NCBI RefSeq assembly: GCF_028885415.1
Contig: NZ_CP118527.1
Span: 310,001-374,000, forward strand
Direction of reading: 5' to 3'
Length of the DNA: 64,000 bases
DNA from: Streptomyces coeruleorubidus
GTDB taxonomy: Bacteria; Actinomycetota; Actinomycetes; Streptomycetales; Streptomycetaceae
Part shown: positions 26,737 through 36,594 of the stretch, piece by piece
How the letters are laid out: the number at the start of each line of letters is the position of its first letter
Position numbering within the stretch: position 1 is the first letter of the stretch
Position numbers and translations under genes: made by a program
The notes under the pieces: generated by a model
The model's input: only the letters and a program-made list of their open reading frames with translations
What the model was told of the DNA's origin: nothing
Database searches by the model: none

Positions 26737-27626
26737 CTACTTCAGTCCCGTGGTGGCGATTCCCTTGACGAGATAGCGCTGGCCGACGAGGAAGACGATG
26801 AAGACGGGAATCAGCGTGACGACGGACATAGCGAACAGCGATCCCCATGAAGCTCCGCTGGTGGCGTCGACGTAGTTGCGCAGGGCCACAGGTGCGGTCT
26901 GCAGCTCGGGCTTCGTCAGGTAGATCAACTGGCCCAGGAAGTCGTTCCACGTCCAGATGAAGGTGAAGATCGCGGTGGTGGCCAGGGCCGGCAACGAGAT
27001 CGGCAGCAGGATGCGGAAGTAGATACGCCAGTACCCGGCTCCGTCGATCTTGGCCGCCTCGTCCAGCTCGGTGGGGAGACTCCGGAAGAACTGGATCATC
27101 AAGAAGATGAAGAAGGCGTCCGTGGCCAGGAACTTGGGACGATCAGCGGGAGGAAGGTGTTGACCCATTCGATCTTCGAGAACATCACGTACTGCGGAAT
27201 GATGAGTACGTAGATCGGCACCATGAGGGTCAGCAGCATCATGCCGAAGAGGAACGCTCGACCGCGGAACTGCAGCCGGGCGAAGGCATAGGCCGCCATG
27301 GAGCAGCTGAGCAGGTTGCCGAGCAGTGCCCCCAGGACGACGATCGCCGAGTTCGCCAGGTACACCCCGAAGGGGTGGGCCAGCGCGTTCCAGCCATCAG
27401 CGTAGTGACCGAAGTCGGTCTCCGTGGGCAGCAGTGAGGGCTCACGGAAGATCAGGGCCTCGGGTTTGATCGAGCTGGCGATCATCCACAGCAACGGGTA
27501 GACCATCACCAGGCCGGCGGTGATCAGGAAGGCGTGCTTGATGAGCGCGCGCACTTGAGGCACCCGCGTGCGACGACGTGGAGCGGGAGCAGGTGAAGGA
27601 GTGTCTTCGACCTTCAGGCGTGTCAT
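26737..27626 (-). CDS. Carbohydrate ABC transporter permease (MalG/GanQ type), one frameshift
   Basis: Permease of about 296 residues. The N-terminal frame has VRALIKHAFLITAGLVMVYP, then SIKPEALIFREPSLLP and LMVPIYVLIIPQYVMF. After a break near 27137 the other frame supplies the EAA loop (ELDEAAKIDGAGYWRIYFRI) and the C-terminus GQRYLVKGIATTGLK. I chose the ATG at 27626, one base after the stop of the partner permease; a GTG at 27641 would overlap that gene. With the 27628 and 30688 genes it forms a sugar importer beside a GH42 galactosidase, so galacto-oligosaccharides are the likely cargo. Confidence 0.88.
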
Positions 27627-27627
27627 C

Positions 27628-28539
27628 TCACTTACCGTCACCGTAGAACACCCATCTCTTGCTGAAGTAGAAGTTGATTGCGGTCAGGAGGCCGACGATC
27701 ACCACGAGGAGCCACGCCATGGCCGAGGCGTATCCCATGTGGAGCCGGCCGAAGCCCTCCTGGTACAGGTACAGCGAGTAGAAGAGGGTCGAGTCCGAGG
27801 GACCTCCCGTCCCCCCGCTGACGACGAAGGCCTGGGTGAACGACTGGAAGGAGTTGATGACCTGCAGAACGAGGTTGAAGAAGATGATCGGAGTGAGCAG
27901 GGGCACGGTGACGTGCCAGAACTGGTGCCAGCGGCCGGCGCCGTCGAGGGCGGCTGCCTCGTAGTACTGCTCGGGGATCTGCCGCAGACCGGCCAAGAAG
28001 ATCACCATCGAGGAGCCGAAGGTCCACACGTGCAGGACGATGATGCTGTACAGCGCGGTCTCGGGGTTGGAGATCCAGCCGGGCCCGTCGATCCCGAACA
28101 GTCCGAGGAACTTGTTCACCAGACCATCGGTGCCGAAGACCTGTCGCCACAGGATGCCCACCGCGACCGAGGCACCGAGCAGCGACGGCAGGTAGTAGAC
28201 GGACCGGTAGAACGCCAGCCCCTTGATGCCCCGGTTGAGGACCATCGCCAGGGCGAGTGCGACGGCCAGCAGCAACGGCACGCTGACGGCGACGTAGACG
28301 AAGGTCACGCTCAGGGATTTGCGCAACCGGGGGTCGTCCAGCATGCGGCTGTAGTTCTCCAGACCCACCCACTCCGGAGAGCTGAGCAGGTTGTAGTCCG
28401 TCATCGAGAAGTACAGCGAGGCGATCATCGGGCCGAGCGTGACGCCGGCCATGCCGATGAACCACGGCAGAAGGAAGACCCAGGCGGCACGTTCTTCTTT
28501 TCTGGCCGCCTGGCTCACAGGTCTGCGGAGCACAGTCAT
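27628..28539 (-). CDS. Carbohydrate ABC transporter permease (MalF/UgpA type)
   Basis: An intact 303-residue inner-membrane permease with six predicted helices, beginning EERAAWVFLLPWFIGMAGVT, with the family block GLAFYRSVYYLPSLLGASVA and the EAA-type loop EQYYEAAALDGAGRWHQFWH. A GAGGAC ribosome site precedes the ATG. It pairs with the MalG-type gene one base away, and it lies 31 bp downstream of the GH42 gene in the same leftward operon. Confidence 0.92.
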   Translation of the reverse strand: MTVLRRPVSQAARKEERAAWVFLLPWFIGMAGVTLGPMIASLYFSMTDYNLLSSPEWVGLENYSRMLDDPRLRKSLSVTFVYVAVSVPLLLAVALALAMVLNRGIKGLAFYRSVYYLPSLLGASVAVGILWRQVFGTDGLVNKFLGLFGIDGPGWISNPETALYSIIVLHVWTFGSSMVIFLAGLRQIPEQYYEAAALDGAGRWHQFWHVTVPLLTPIIFFNLVLQVINSFQSFTQAFVVSGGTGGPSDSTLFYSLYLYQEGFGRLHMGYASAMAWLLVVIVGLLTAINFYFSKRWVFYGDGK

Positions 28540-28570
28540 CGTCCTCAGGTTCTTGGATCGGGTGCGGGGT

Positions 28571-30646
28571 TCAGTTGCCGCTCGGCGACGGCTCGGCGTG
28601 CTGTGACGTGGCCCGGGGACTGCGCACGATGGCGACGTCCGCCGCGTCGAGGACGAGCGTCTCCCCCGCCTCCATGTGGCGTCCGGTGATCAGGTCGGTG
28701 CCGGAGCGGTCGAGGGTGACGGTCGTCTTGTCCTGCCGGTGGTTCAGCAGGAACAAGTACGCGCTGGTTTCCGTCCGTCGCTCGGTGACCTCGACGCCGC
28801 GCGGTGCGGCGTGCACAGGTCGCACTCCGGCACCGTCCAGCACGTGCCGCACCAGTGCCTCGAGGGCGTCGTCGTCCAGACGCGTGCCGAGGTACACGGC
28901 ACGGCCCTGGCCGAGTGCGTGCTCGGCCACCGCGGCTTTGCCGGCGAGATGGCCTGTGCGGTAGACGGCGAGCGGGCGGGCGGTCTCCGTTTCGAGGTCG
29001 TCCTGCCACACGGAGGCGATCGCGAAGAAGCCGTTCAGCGCGGCGTGGCCGGCTGCCGCCTGGACCGGCACGGTGGCCTCGGCGGGCAGCGGGGAGAATT
29101 CCTGGACGTGCGCGCCGATGATCTCGCGCAGGGCACCGGGATATCCGCCTTCGACGATCCGGTCGTCCTCGTCGACGATCCCGGAGAAGTACGAGACGAG
29201 GAGATGGCCGCCGTCCTCGACGAACCTGCGTACGGCCGCGCTGTGCTGACGTGACATCAGATACTGGTTGGGGATGACCAGGACGCGGTAGGGCGACAGG
29301 TCGTCGTCGAGGGTGACGACGTCGACGACGACCTGACTGTTCCACAGGGCGCGGTAGTGCCGGGCCACGGTGTCCCGGTAGTCGAAGGTGTTGTCCGGGT
29401 GGGCGCATCCCTCCACGGCCCACCAGTTCTGCCAGTCCCACACGATCGCGACCTGGGCGCTGGTTCGCGCCGTGGCGATCTCGTCGATGTTCCGCAGCTC
29501 GTTGCCGAGCGCCTTGACCTCCTGCCACGTCCGGGTCTTCTCACCACCGTGCGGGAGCATCGCCGAGTGGAACTTCTCCTGCCCCTGGCGTGAGGCGCGC
29601 CACTGGAAGAACATCACCGCGTCGGAGCCGTGCGCGACGGCCTGGTAGGAGCCCAGGCGCATCCGACCCGGCTGTTTGACCTGGTTGGTCCTCCACTGGC
29701 TGACCGCGCCGGCCGCCTGTTCCATCAGCATCCAGGGCTGCCCGCCACGCAGGGAGCGCATGAGGTCGTACTGGAAGGCGGCGGTGACGAGCGAGTGGGG
29801 CTTGCCGGGGTCGGGGTAGCAGTCGAAGGCGACGACGTCGAGCTCCTCGGCCCACCTGTGGCCGTCGGTCAGCCGGCACTGGAAGAAGTTGGTGGTCGCC
29901 GGCACATCCGGGGTGATCCCGTGGAGCAGGTCGCGCTCCTGCGTGACCAGGTCCAGCAGGATGTCGGAGGTGAAGCGGGAGAAGTCCAGCTCGCGGGAGG
30001 GGTTGGCCCAGCCGCGCACAGGCTCGGGCAGGTGCACCTGGGACCAGTCGCTGTAGCGCTGGCTCCAGAACGCCGTGCCCCACCGGTCATTGAGTTCCTC
30101 CAGCGTGCCGTACCGCTGCCTCAGCCACTCGCGGAAGCGGTCGTCGCACGTTTCGCAGAAACAGTCGGAGTGGTACTCGTTGCCGATGTGCCACATGGCC
30201 AGGCCGGGATGCTGCCCGTACCGCTCGGCCAGCTTGGTGGCGATACGCCGGCTGCGGTCGCGGTAGACCGGGGAGGAGGGGCAGAAGTGTCCTCGGCTGC
30301 CGATACCGAATCGCACTCCCTGCCGGTCCACCGACAGCGTTTCGGGAAAGTCCGTGGCGAGCCACGGGGGTGGTGCGGCGTTCGGCGTCGCGAGGTTGAC
30401 ATGGATGCCGTTGGACCACAGCAGGTCCATGATCTCGTCGAGCCATGAGAAGTCGAACCGGCCGTCGGCCGGCTCCAGCATGGCCCAGGAGAAGACGCCC
30501 AGGCTCACGAGCCGCACGCCTGCGGCTCGCATGAGCCGGACATCCTCCTGCCACACCTCCCTCGGCCACTGCTCCGGGTTGTAGTCCCCGCCGTAGACGA
30601 CTCCAGGCAGTCGACGGCGAAAAAGAGTCATGCGCGGATCGGACAC
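28571..30646 (-). CDS. Beta-galactosidase, glycoside hydrolase family 42
   Basis: A 691-residue cytoplasmic GH42 enzyme with no signal peptide. The N-terminus GGDYNPEQWPREVWQEDVRL is diagnostic. The acid/base is Glu157 in MWHIGNEYHSD. The four zinc-cluster cysteines are visible (FCPSSP, then CFCETC). The nucleophile region is QPWMLMEQAAGAVSQWR. A trimerisation domain and a short C-terminal beta domain follow. It hydrolyses beta-galactosides, including beta-1,4-galacto-oligosaccharides delivered by the adjacent importer after extracellular GH53 action. The GTG at 30646 follows GAGAGGAA; an internal ATG five codons later is an alternative. Confidence 0.92.
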   Translation of the reverse strand: MSDPRMTLFRRRLPGVVYGGDYNPEQWPREVWQEDVRLMRAAGVRLVSLGVFSWAMLEPADGRFDFSWLDEIMDLLWSNGIHVNLATPNAAPPPWLATDFPETLSVDRQGVRFGIGSRGHFCPSSPVYRDRSRRIATKLAERYGQHPGLAMWHIGNEYHSDCFCETCDDRFREWLRQRYGTLEELNDRWGTAFWSQRYSDWSQVHLPEPVRGWANPSRELDFSRFTSDILLDLVTQERDLLHGITPDVPATTNFFQCRLTDGHRWAEELDVVAFDCYPDPGKPHSLVTAAFQYDLMRSLRGGQPWMLMEQAAGAVSQWRTNQVKQPGRMRLGSYQAVAHGSDAVMFFQWRASRQGQEKFHSAMLPHGGEKTRTWQEVKALGNELRNIDEIATARTSAQVAIVWDWQNWWAVEGCAHPDNTFDYRDTVARHYRALWNSQVVVDVVTLDDDLSPYRVLVIPNQYLMSRQHSAAVRRFVEDGGHLLVSYFSGIVDEDDRIVEGGYPGALREIIGAHVQEFSPLPAEATVPVQAAAGHAALNGFFAIASVWQDDLETETARPLAVYRTGHLAGKAAVAEHALGQGRAVYLGTRLDDDALEALVRHVLDGAGVRPVHAAPRGVEVTERRTETSAYLFLLNHRQDKTTVTLDRSGTDLITGRHMEAGETLVLDAADVAIVRSPRATSQHAEPSPSGN

Positions 30647-30687
30647 AGCGGGGAATTCCTCTCGGAAGCGCTACTGCAAGAGGTTGC

Positions 30688-32004
30688 TCAGAGCTGGGAC
30701 TTGATTTCGGAGATGAGCTTCTTGGCTGCCGCCTTCGGTGACAGACGGTCGAACAGCACGTCCTCGTTGAGACGCTGGAAGATCTCGGGGACCGCAGGAC
30801 CGGCCTTCGGGTTGGCCTTGTGCACCGGGGTCGGCTTCAGGGCGTTGGCACGGCTCAGGTAGTCGGCGATCCGCTTCTCCGCAGGAGACAGCTCGGGCGT
30901 TATCGCCTTGAGCACGTCGGGGTTGACGGGAACACCTCGGTCGAACTTCCCGATCTTGGCCGCCTCGGGGGAGTTGACCAGGAAGTCGAGCAGTTGAGCG
31001 GCCTCCTTGGGGTGCTCGGTCCGCGCGGAGGCGCCGTAGAAGACACCGGGCTTGGTGTAGGCGCCGACCTGGGCGGCCCCGTCCTCACCGGGGAAGAGGA
31101 GCAGCTTGGTCTCGCGCCCGCTGGCGGTCTCGAGCGCGCCGAGCTGGGTGACGGACATCTCGGTCATGGCCGCCTTGTGCTGGGCGACCAGGTTCTGCTC
31201 GATACCGGCACCCGACGCCAGAGCCTCGACCGCGGCCTCCGGGCTGGTCGTGCCACCGCTGTCACGCAGCTTGAGGACCCATTCCCAGTAGCCGGCCATG
31301 TTCTTCTCGGTGAAACCGATCTCGCTGCCGTCCTCGGTCCACCAGTCCTCACCGTGCTGCCGCAGCCAGGGGCCCACCATGTTGGGGTAGAGAGGCAGCA
31401 CACTGCCGACCAGTTTCGACTTCGACTTGGCGATGGCGGTGGCGGTCTTCACGTAGTCGTCCCACGACCACTTGGTGTCGTCCGGAATGGGCACACCGGC
31501 CTTCTTGAACGCCGCGGGATCCACGGCGACGCCGAACGCGCTGTCGCCGGCCGGGACGCCGTAGAGGCCGTCCTTCACGGTCGTCGCCGCCATCGAGTTC
31601 GGGGGCAGCTTGTCGGTGTTCAGCGTCTCCTTGACCTTCTTCAGGTCCATCAGCTGCCCGTTGTCGATGTAGGAGTACATGAACGGGTCGGTGATCTGCA
31701 GGACGTCGGGCATGTCACCGGCGGCGGCGCTGGTCGACAGCTTGTTCCAGTAGTCGTCCCAGTTGGAGTACTGGGGCTCGACGTCGATGTTCGGGTGCTC
31801 CTTCTCGAACAGCGCGATCATCTGCTTGGTCTGCTCGTGCCGGACGTCCGACCCCCACCAGTTGAACCGGATGACGGTCTTACCGTTGCTCCCGGAGGAG
31901 GAGTCTCCGGCGCAGCCCGCGGACAGAACAAGGGCGAAGACCGAACAGGTCACCCCTGCGGCACGCAGTCGGGTGCGTCTGGTCAGGCGGGAAGGGTTGT
32001 TCAT
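30688..32004 (-). CDS. Sugar ABC transporter substrate-binding lipoprotein
   Basis: A 438-residue extracellular solute-binding protein (family 1). It starts at the ATG at 32004 with GAGGAG upstream, although the frame is open 44 codons further. The lipoprotein signal ends LVLSAGCAGD. Typical blocks are VIRFNWWGSDVRHEQTKQMI, FEKEHPNIDVEPQYSNWDDY and the tail AAKKLISEIKSQL. It is first in the operon with GH42 and two permeases; no ATPase is encoded, as usual where a shared MsiK-type ATPase serves many sugar importers. A LacI-type operator lies 324 bp upstream. Confidence 0.9.
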   Translation of the reverse strand: MNNPSRLTRRTRLRAAGVTCSVFALVLSAGCAGDSSSGSNGKTVIRFNWWGSDVRHEQTKQMIALFEKEHPNIDVEPQYSNWDDYWNKLSTSAAAGDMPDVLQITDPFMYSYIDNGQLMDLKKVKETLNTDKLPPNSMAATTVKDGLYGVPAGDSAFGVAVDPAAFKKAGVPIPDDTKWSWDDYVKTATAIAKSKSKLVGSVLPLYPNMVGPWLRQHGEDWWTEDGSEIGFTEKNMAGYWEWVLKLRDSGGTTSPEAAVEALASGAGIEQNLVAQHKAAMTEMSVTQLGALETASGRETKLLLFPGEDGAAQVGAYTKPGVFYGASARTEHPKEAAQLLDFLVNSPEAAKIGKFDRGVPVNPDVLKAITPELSPAEKRIADYLSRANALKPTPVHKANPKAGPAVPEIFQRLNEDVLFDRLSPKAAAKKLISEIKSQL

Positions 32005-32550
32005 GATGAGGGCTCCTCTGCTGAAATGCCTGGGCTGTACGCCCGCTGGGATACGTCGTGTCCGCAGAGCCGGCTCCCGGCTCCGGCCGTCTCGCCGTGC
32101 GGCGGGGCTGCGCGGCACGGGTGCTTGCCTGCCCACGAAGACAGGCCTTCCTGGGGTCCGTGCGGATGGGTGGCCGCCCCGGTTTGCCGAACTCTCGGGC
32201 GGATTACAGCGGCTCTGACCAGAGTGGTTGTGAACGTGCGCTTGAACCTTGTCATCGGCGTACCGGGCTGCTGCGCTGGGTTGACCGCGAGCACCGCACC
32301 GGGTTGAGGTCCGTGACGTCAGTAATAGTGAACGTTCACGCGGCGAGCGTAATGACGGACCACATTCCGGTCAAGGCTCTGTACGACAACACTTGCGCCC
32401 CCGGTGTGACTTCATCGGTTGGCCGCGTTCCTGAAGGGCAGCGGGGGCATGGAAACCTGCCCGGACGGCCGCGTCCTGGCTGGTGGAGGAGACGTAGGGG
32501 GCCCATGCGACGGGCCGCCCCTGGGAGTTGGGTGAGGGAGCGATGGAGCT
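32005..32550. other. Promoter region of the GH42/importer operon
   Basis: 546 bp between the LacI gene and the binding-protein gene, both leftward. It contains the palindromic operator at 32328-32339 and no convincing gene. Confidence 0.7.
32328..32339. promoter_or_regulatory. LacI-type operator GTGAACGTTCAC
   Basis: A perfect 12-bp palindrome with a central CG, the hallmark of LacI-family sites. Closely related sites occur upstream of other pectin-region genes (36313, 36348, 42129, 42163). It is probably bound by the adjacent LacI protein, its fused paralogue, or both. Confidence 0.75.
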
Positions 32551-33702
32551 CTACCGGAGGATGTCTGAGGTCCTTGCCGGGCCCGTCGACTCGCGCAGCA
32601 CGAGGTGTGAGTTGAGGTCCAGGTGGAGTTCCGGCTCCGCCTCCTGGCGGATGCGGGCGAGCAAAGCCTTCATGGCCTGGCGTCCCATGGCCTGGCGGTC
32701 GAGTTCCACTGTTGAGATGGAGGGATTGAAGTACGCGGTGAACTCCTGGTTGTCCCAGCCGAAGACGCTCACGTCCTGCGGGACCCGCCATCCGCGGTCC
32801 TGGAACCCGCGTATGACGCCCATGGCGACGTCGTCGTTCGCGGCGAGCACCGCGGTGACGCCGGAATCCGCCGACAGGCTCTGGGCCGCGTCGTATCCGG
32901 ACCTCACCGACCAGTCACCGTCGATGACGGCGTAGTTCTCCAGGCCGCGCTCCGCGATCGTCCGCAGATAGACCTCGCGTCGCTTGCGTGCCGACATCCA
33001 GTCCGTGCTGCCGGCGACATGGATGAAGCGTCGATGGCCTATGGAGGCGAGGTAGTCGATGATTTTGGCGGCCGGCTCGCCGTCCGCCGTGATGCCGTGG
33101 GACCGCATCTGGTCGTCGTACTCACCGACGACCACGGTCGGGGTGTGCTCGAGTCCGAGCTGTTCGATGTCGCCGATGGGCGTGAAGGTCAGCACTCCAT
33201 CCGCCTGACCGGAGTCCAGCAGAGCACGGACACGGTCTCCCCGGGCCCTTTCGTCGCCTTCCAAGCCGACGATGTCCAGCATGTAACCGGCTGCCTGTGC
33301 CTCCGCCGACGCTCCCCGCAGGATCTGCGAGGGCACGAAGGTGATCATGGTCGGCAGGACCACCGTAATGCGGTTCGACTTGCGGGTACGCATCGACCGC
33401 GCCACCAGGTTGGGCCGGTAGTCCAGGTCGGCCACGGCCTGTTCGATGCGCGCCACCGTCTGCGGCTTCAGACCTCCGTTCCCCCGCAGGAAGCGGGAGA
33501 CGGTCTGATGGGACACTCCGGCGTGCGCCGCGACGTCGAGGATGGTGGGCCGTTTCTTACGCGGGGGCTTCGGCCGTTTCTTGTCCTGCTCCGATTGCTC
33601 CGCACTCGCGTCTGCGTCCACAGTTCCGCCCCCGCCGCCTCTCTCCGCCTCTGATGGCCGTCGGTACTCTACTGCCGGGCCCACCGCGACTATCTTCGTC
33701 AT
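32551..33702 (-). CDS. LacI family transcriptional regulator
   Basis: A repressor of about 383 residues. The helix-turn-helix is PTILDVAAHAGVSHQTVSRF, the hinge helix YRPNLVARSMRTRKSNRITV and the effector domain has LDIVGLEGDERARGDRVRAL, SVFGWDNQEFTAYFNPSIST and a C-terminal LVLRESTG. I chose the ATG at 33702 (GAGAG upstream) over the much longer open frame; this leaves a 45-residue acidic/glycine-rich leader before the DNA-binding domain. It sits upstream of the GH42/importer operon and is the close paralogue of the fused regulator at 40342, with the same recognition-helix residues VSHQTVSR. Confidence 0.88.
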   Translation of the reverse strand: MTKIVAVGPAVEYRRPSEAERGGGGGTVDADASAEQSEQDKKRPKPPRKKRPTILDVAAHAGVSHQTVSRFLRGNGGLKPQTVARIEQAVADLDYRPNLVARSMRTRKSNRITVVLPTMITFVPSQILRGASAEAQAAGYMLDIVGLEGDERARGDRVRALLDSGQADGVLTFTPIGDIEQLGLEHTPTVVVGEYDDQMRSHGITADGEPAAKIIDYLASIGHRRFIHVAGSTDWMSARKRREVYLRTIAERGLENYAVIDGDWSVRSGYDAAQSLSADSGVTAVLAANDDVAMGVIRGFQDRGWRVPQDVSVFGWDNQEFTAYFNPSISTVELDRQAMGRQAMKALLARIRQEAEPELHLDLNSHLVLRESTGPARTSDILR

Positions 33703-33765
33703 GAACTCTCGCCATCTTGTTGCCTTCGCTACCGGTTCCAACTGCCGGCGGCGGTCGGCCGAATG

Positions 33766-33817
33766 GCAGCAGGCGCTGCGGCCCAGCACGGGCCGCAGCC
33801 CGTGCTGGGCCTGCTGC
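33766..33817 (-). terminator. Long imperfect hairpin before the LacI gene
   Basis: CCCAGCACGGG (33782-33792) pairs perfectly with CCCGTGCTGGG (33799-33809), with an outer arm GCAGCAGGC/GCCTGCTGC (33766-33774 and 33809-33817). It lies about 65 bp upstream of the LacI start codon, so it may be a terminator for the gene upstream or a leader structure of the LacI message. Confidence 0.5.
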
Positions 33818-33910
33818 GGGCGGTCGGCCTCCTGGACATCCCGCCCCACCACCATCCATGCCTCTTATGTGTGCCGGCCACGCCGAGGCGCGGCAGCCGT
33901 GAAGCCGGTC

Positions 33911-33935
33911 CGAGCCCGGCCGATGGCCGGGCTCG
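33911..33935 (-). terminator. 11-bp perfect hairpin after the SGNH/ricin gene
   Basis: CGAGCCCGGCC-GAT-GGCCGGGCTCG folds to an 11-bp stem with a 3-base loop, about 120 bp after the stop codon of the esterase gene. No U-run follows, as is common for streptomycete terminators. Confidence 0.65.
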
Positions 33936-34054
33936 AAGCGCCGCTTACTGGCCGAGGCACACAGCGTTCAACTGCGGGTGTGCCTGACCGGCGGCATGCA
34001 ACGACCTGTTCGGTCACTGCCGTTGGTCGAACTGCCTGCCGCCGGTACGACGCT

Positions 34055-35854
34055 TCAGAGCGCCAGGCTCCACTGCTGGTTCTGACCGCCCAAGCAGTCG
34101 AACTGCTGCAGACGGGCCCCGTCCGCGGTCGAAGCCGAGGTCACGTCCAGGCACTTCCCGGAGTGGCGGGCGACGAGTTCGACGTAGCCGCTGCCGGCAT
34201 CCTGCAGCTGCCACTGCTGGTTGGTGCTGCCCTTGCAGGTCCACTGGATGACCGCAGCACCATTGGCCGTCGAGGCCGAGGACACGTCCAGGCACTTCCC
34301 GGAGTGCTGGGCGACGATCTGGTAGTAGCCCTCACCGACGCTCCGCAACCGCCACTGCTGGTTGTCGCCGCCCTGGCAGCTCAACTGCTGTACCGCGGCC
34401 CCGTCGGCGGTCGAGGAGCCGGCCACGTCGACGCACTTGCCCGAGTGTCGCGCCTTCATCGTCGTCGGGATGAGTTGGGACAGCTGGGCGGTCAGCTCCG
34501 GCACGTAGAAATCGGTGATGCCGGAGATGTTCGGATGGGTGCCACTGCCGCCACTGCCCGGGTAGCCGTTGACGAGGCCGTCGAAGGTGTACGCCACTCG
34601 TTGGGCGTCGACACGGGTGTCGAGCGTCGTGTTCGCGAAGACGTCGGCGACCGCAACGCCCCACTTCAGGGCGGCCTGCAGGTTGATCTGGCGCAGGGCG
34701 AGCTGGGTGTCCCAGTCACGCGAGCCCATCTTGTGGGCGGCCACGTACACGAGTTGGGCGGCCGGCCACTTCTGCCGCATCGTGTAGATGGTGTTCTCCA
34801 GAGCACCGGCGTAGGTGCCCGTGTTGAACGTGGTGGGATCCTTGGAGCCGCTGACGGTGCCGATCGCGTACGTCAGATTGTCGTGGATCTCGATGGCGTC
34901 GTTCGTGCCACCGTCGAAGACGACGAAATCGGGCGCCTGTGAGCTGGCCGACCGTACCTGAGTGATGATCTGCCCACCGCTGGCGTTGGGCGCCGGACCC
35001 ACGGTCGCGCCGTTCCTGGCGTACTTCGTCAGCGTCATTCCCTCACGTTCGGAGACGAAGTTCAGGAAGCTGCGCGAGTACTGGTGCCCGAAGACGATGC
35101 TGTCGCCGAAAGCGTAGACGGATTTGCCGGCGAGGGATCCATAGGCGGAGTTAGCGGGCCGGACCAGCCGGAAGTTGTCGATCGACTGCTTGCCGGTTCC
35201 GTAGTAGTTGCAGGCGACGAGCTTGGCGAGGTTCTTGCCCGTGATGCCCCCCGTCCCGGAGGCCATCACTCTCGGCGCGGCCTCCTTGCTGATGATCGCG
35301 TACTGGACCTTGCCGAGGGTGAAGTCCATGTGCAGATCGACCGTGTACCACTTGGTCCGGTCGAAAGCGATCTTGGTCCAGGTGGGGTTGAGCGAGTCCG
35401 GGGCGGAGGTGGAGTCCGAGTCGGGCCCGGTCACGGCGTAGCGGAGTTCAGCGGCGGTCGCGGCGATCCCGAAGACGAGCCGTCCGCTGTCGTCGCGCAG
35501 TTCCATACCGGTTTTCATCGCGGTGCTGGCGATGTCCGTCTTCCAGTCGAAGCGCAGATCCAGCGTCTTCTCGTGCAGGGTCGACGACACGAACGGTCGC
35601 ACGGAAGTCGTGTAGTTGCCCATGTTCTGCGTGACGCTCAGAACGCCGTTGCCGATCCCGGCTCCGACCGGGAATCCGAAGTTCGCGGGATCGGTCTGGG
35701 CCTCGAAAGCCTCGTTGATCAGCGTCGCGCCGGGGGTTTCCGCGGCCGAGGCGGCGGAAGGAGTGAGGAGGGCCGACAGGAGCAGGGCTCCGGCGACGAG
35801 GGGGCCGGCCAACTTTCGGTGCCAGGAGCCCGGTCTGCCTATGACGGTGTGCAC
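34055..35854 (-). CDS. Secreted SGNH/GDSL esterase with C-terminal ricin (CBM13) domain
   Basis: A secreted protein of about 599 residues. The start is a GTG at 35854 with AAGGGAG upstream, giving the signal LAGPLVAGALLLSALLTPSAASA. An N-terminal beta-sandwich-like region of about 200 residues precedes the esterase core, which has block I YAFGDSIVFGHQYS (catalytic Ser), block II-III DFVVFDGGTNDAIEIH and block V SGTHPNISGITDF (catalytic His). The last 130 residues form a ricin trefoil with three HSGKCxDV...QQW repeats. Likely substrates are acetyl groups on pectin or hemicellulose; the exact one cannot be read. It diverges from the GH43 galactanase across two operators. Confidence 0.85.
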   Translation of the reverse strand: MHTVIGRPGSWHRKLAGPLVAGALLLSALLTPSAASAAETPGATLINEAFEAQTDPANFGFPVGAGIGNGVLSVTQNMGNYTTSVRPFVSSTLHEKTLDLRFDWKTDIASTAMKTGMELRDDSGRLVFGIAATAAELRYAVTGPDSDSTSAPDSLNPTWTKIAFDRTKWYTVDLHMDFTLGKVQYAIISKEAAPRVMASGTGGITGKNLAKLVACNYYGTGKQSIDNFRLVRPANSAYGSLAGKSVYAFGDSIVFGHQYSRSFLNFVSEREGMTLTKYARNGATVGPAPNASGGQIITQVRSASSQAPDFVVFDGGTNDAIEIHDNLTYAIGTVSGSKDPTTFNTGTYAGALENTIYTMRQKWPAAQLVYVAAHKMGSRDWDTQLALRQINLQAALKWGVAVADVFANTTLDTRVDAQRVAYTFDGLVNGYPGSGGSGTHPNISGITDFYVPELTAQLSQLIPTTMKARHSGKCVDVAGSSTADGAAVQQLSCQGGDNQQWRLRSVGEGYYQIVAQHSGKCLDVSSASTANGAAVIQWTCKGSTNQQWQLQDAGSGYVELVARHSGKCLDVTSASTADGARLQQFDCLGGQNQQWSLAL

Positions 35855-36312
35855 GTTGATCTCCCTTGATCTGCGGTGATGTCGACCGGTGCCCGGTGAG
35901 GAGAAGAAGTCCTGGCCATGGCGCCAGCGGAAGGTGGGTGGTCCGCCTCGGATCCGCGGCTCGCTGGAACCGAGCCGACTCGGCACTCGCCAGGCTCGGA
36001 TCGTGCGGAGCCGAGCAGGGCGCCGAGCCGGACAGGTCTCCGCCACCCGGACTCACACCACACCTAACGGCGCGGACGCGACGCCCACCGCCCGAAAGTC
36101 TCGCCGCTCAGCGCGGCACAGGCGGACGCACCACAGTGACAGCCCTGCCAAGACGGCCTCCTCTTAACAGCGGTGCGACCGTGTGCCGGCATTGCTGTGC
36201 GGTCACGTCACCGACGCGTCGGGGCCCCACGACGATGCTCGCCGGTGGTACCTGCTCAGTGGTAAGAATCACCGGGAAGGACGTGGAGCCCGACAACTGC
36301 AGAGGCAAGGTA

Positions 36313-36324
36313 GTGATCGATCAC
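36313..36324. promoter_or_regulatory. LacI-type operator GTGATCGATCAC
   Basis: Perfect 12-bp palindrome, 282 bp before the GH43 start and 459 bp before the divergent esterase start. Its centre is 35 bp from the next site, which suggests cooperative or bidentate binding. Confidence 0.72.
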
Positions 36325-36347
36325 CTTGATGGTCAAGATGTCTGCGC

Positions 36348-36359
36348 GTGATCGTTCAC
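36348..36359. promoter_or_regulatory. LacI-type operator GTGATCGTTCAC
   Basis: One mismatch from perfect symmetry; the second member of the pair between the esterase and GH43 genes. Confidence 0.7.
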
Positions 36360-36594
36360 CTTTGCTGGGGCCATCAACCTCGTAGAACGAGCCGATCCGG
36401 CCCCGCTGCGGCCACTGCGGGGTCGCCGCCGACCCCCAACCGCGGTGCACTAACCTCGTTCACCCCATTGACACACAAGCATTTCCGCCAGTCTGATGTG
36501 CGGCATCGTTGGTTTCAGCCAGCTTTTGATCGCTTGTGTTCTGCCGTGTTGCCTTCGTGTCGCGACCGGCACCCCGAAAGTGGAGGCACATTCC

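Larger units (their letters stand above)
33703..34054. other. Intergenic region with two strong hairpins
   Basis: 352 bp between the SGNH/ricin gene stop and the LacI start, both leftward. It holds the hairpins at 33911-33935 and 33766-33817 and no gene that I can support. Confidence 0.7.
35855..36594. other. 740-bp divergent promoter region with paired operators
   Basis: Lies between the leftward esterase and the rightward GH43 gene. It contains the two LacI-type operators at 36313 and 36348. No convincing gene is present. Confidence 0.7.

Noticed and set aside
34141..34455. Repeated segments in the SGNH gene as a DNA repeat array
   Set aside because: They are the three coding repeats of a ricin trefoil, not a separate repeat or CRISPR.
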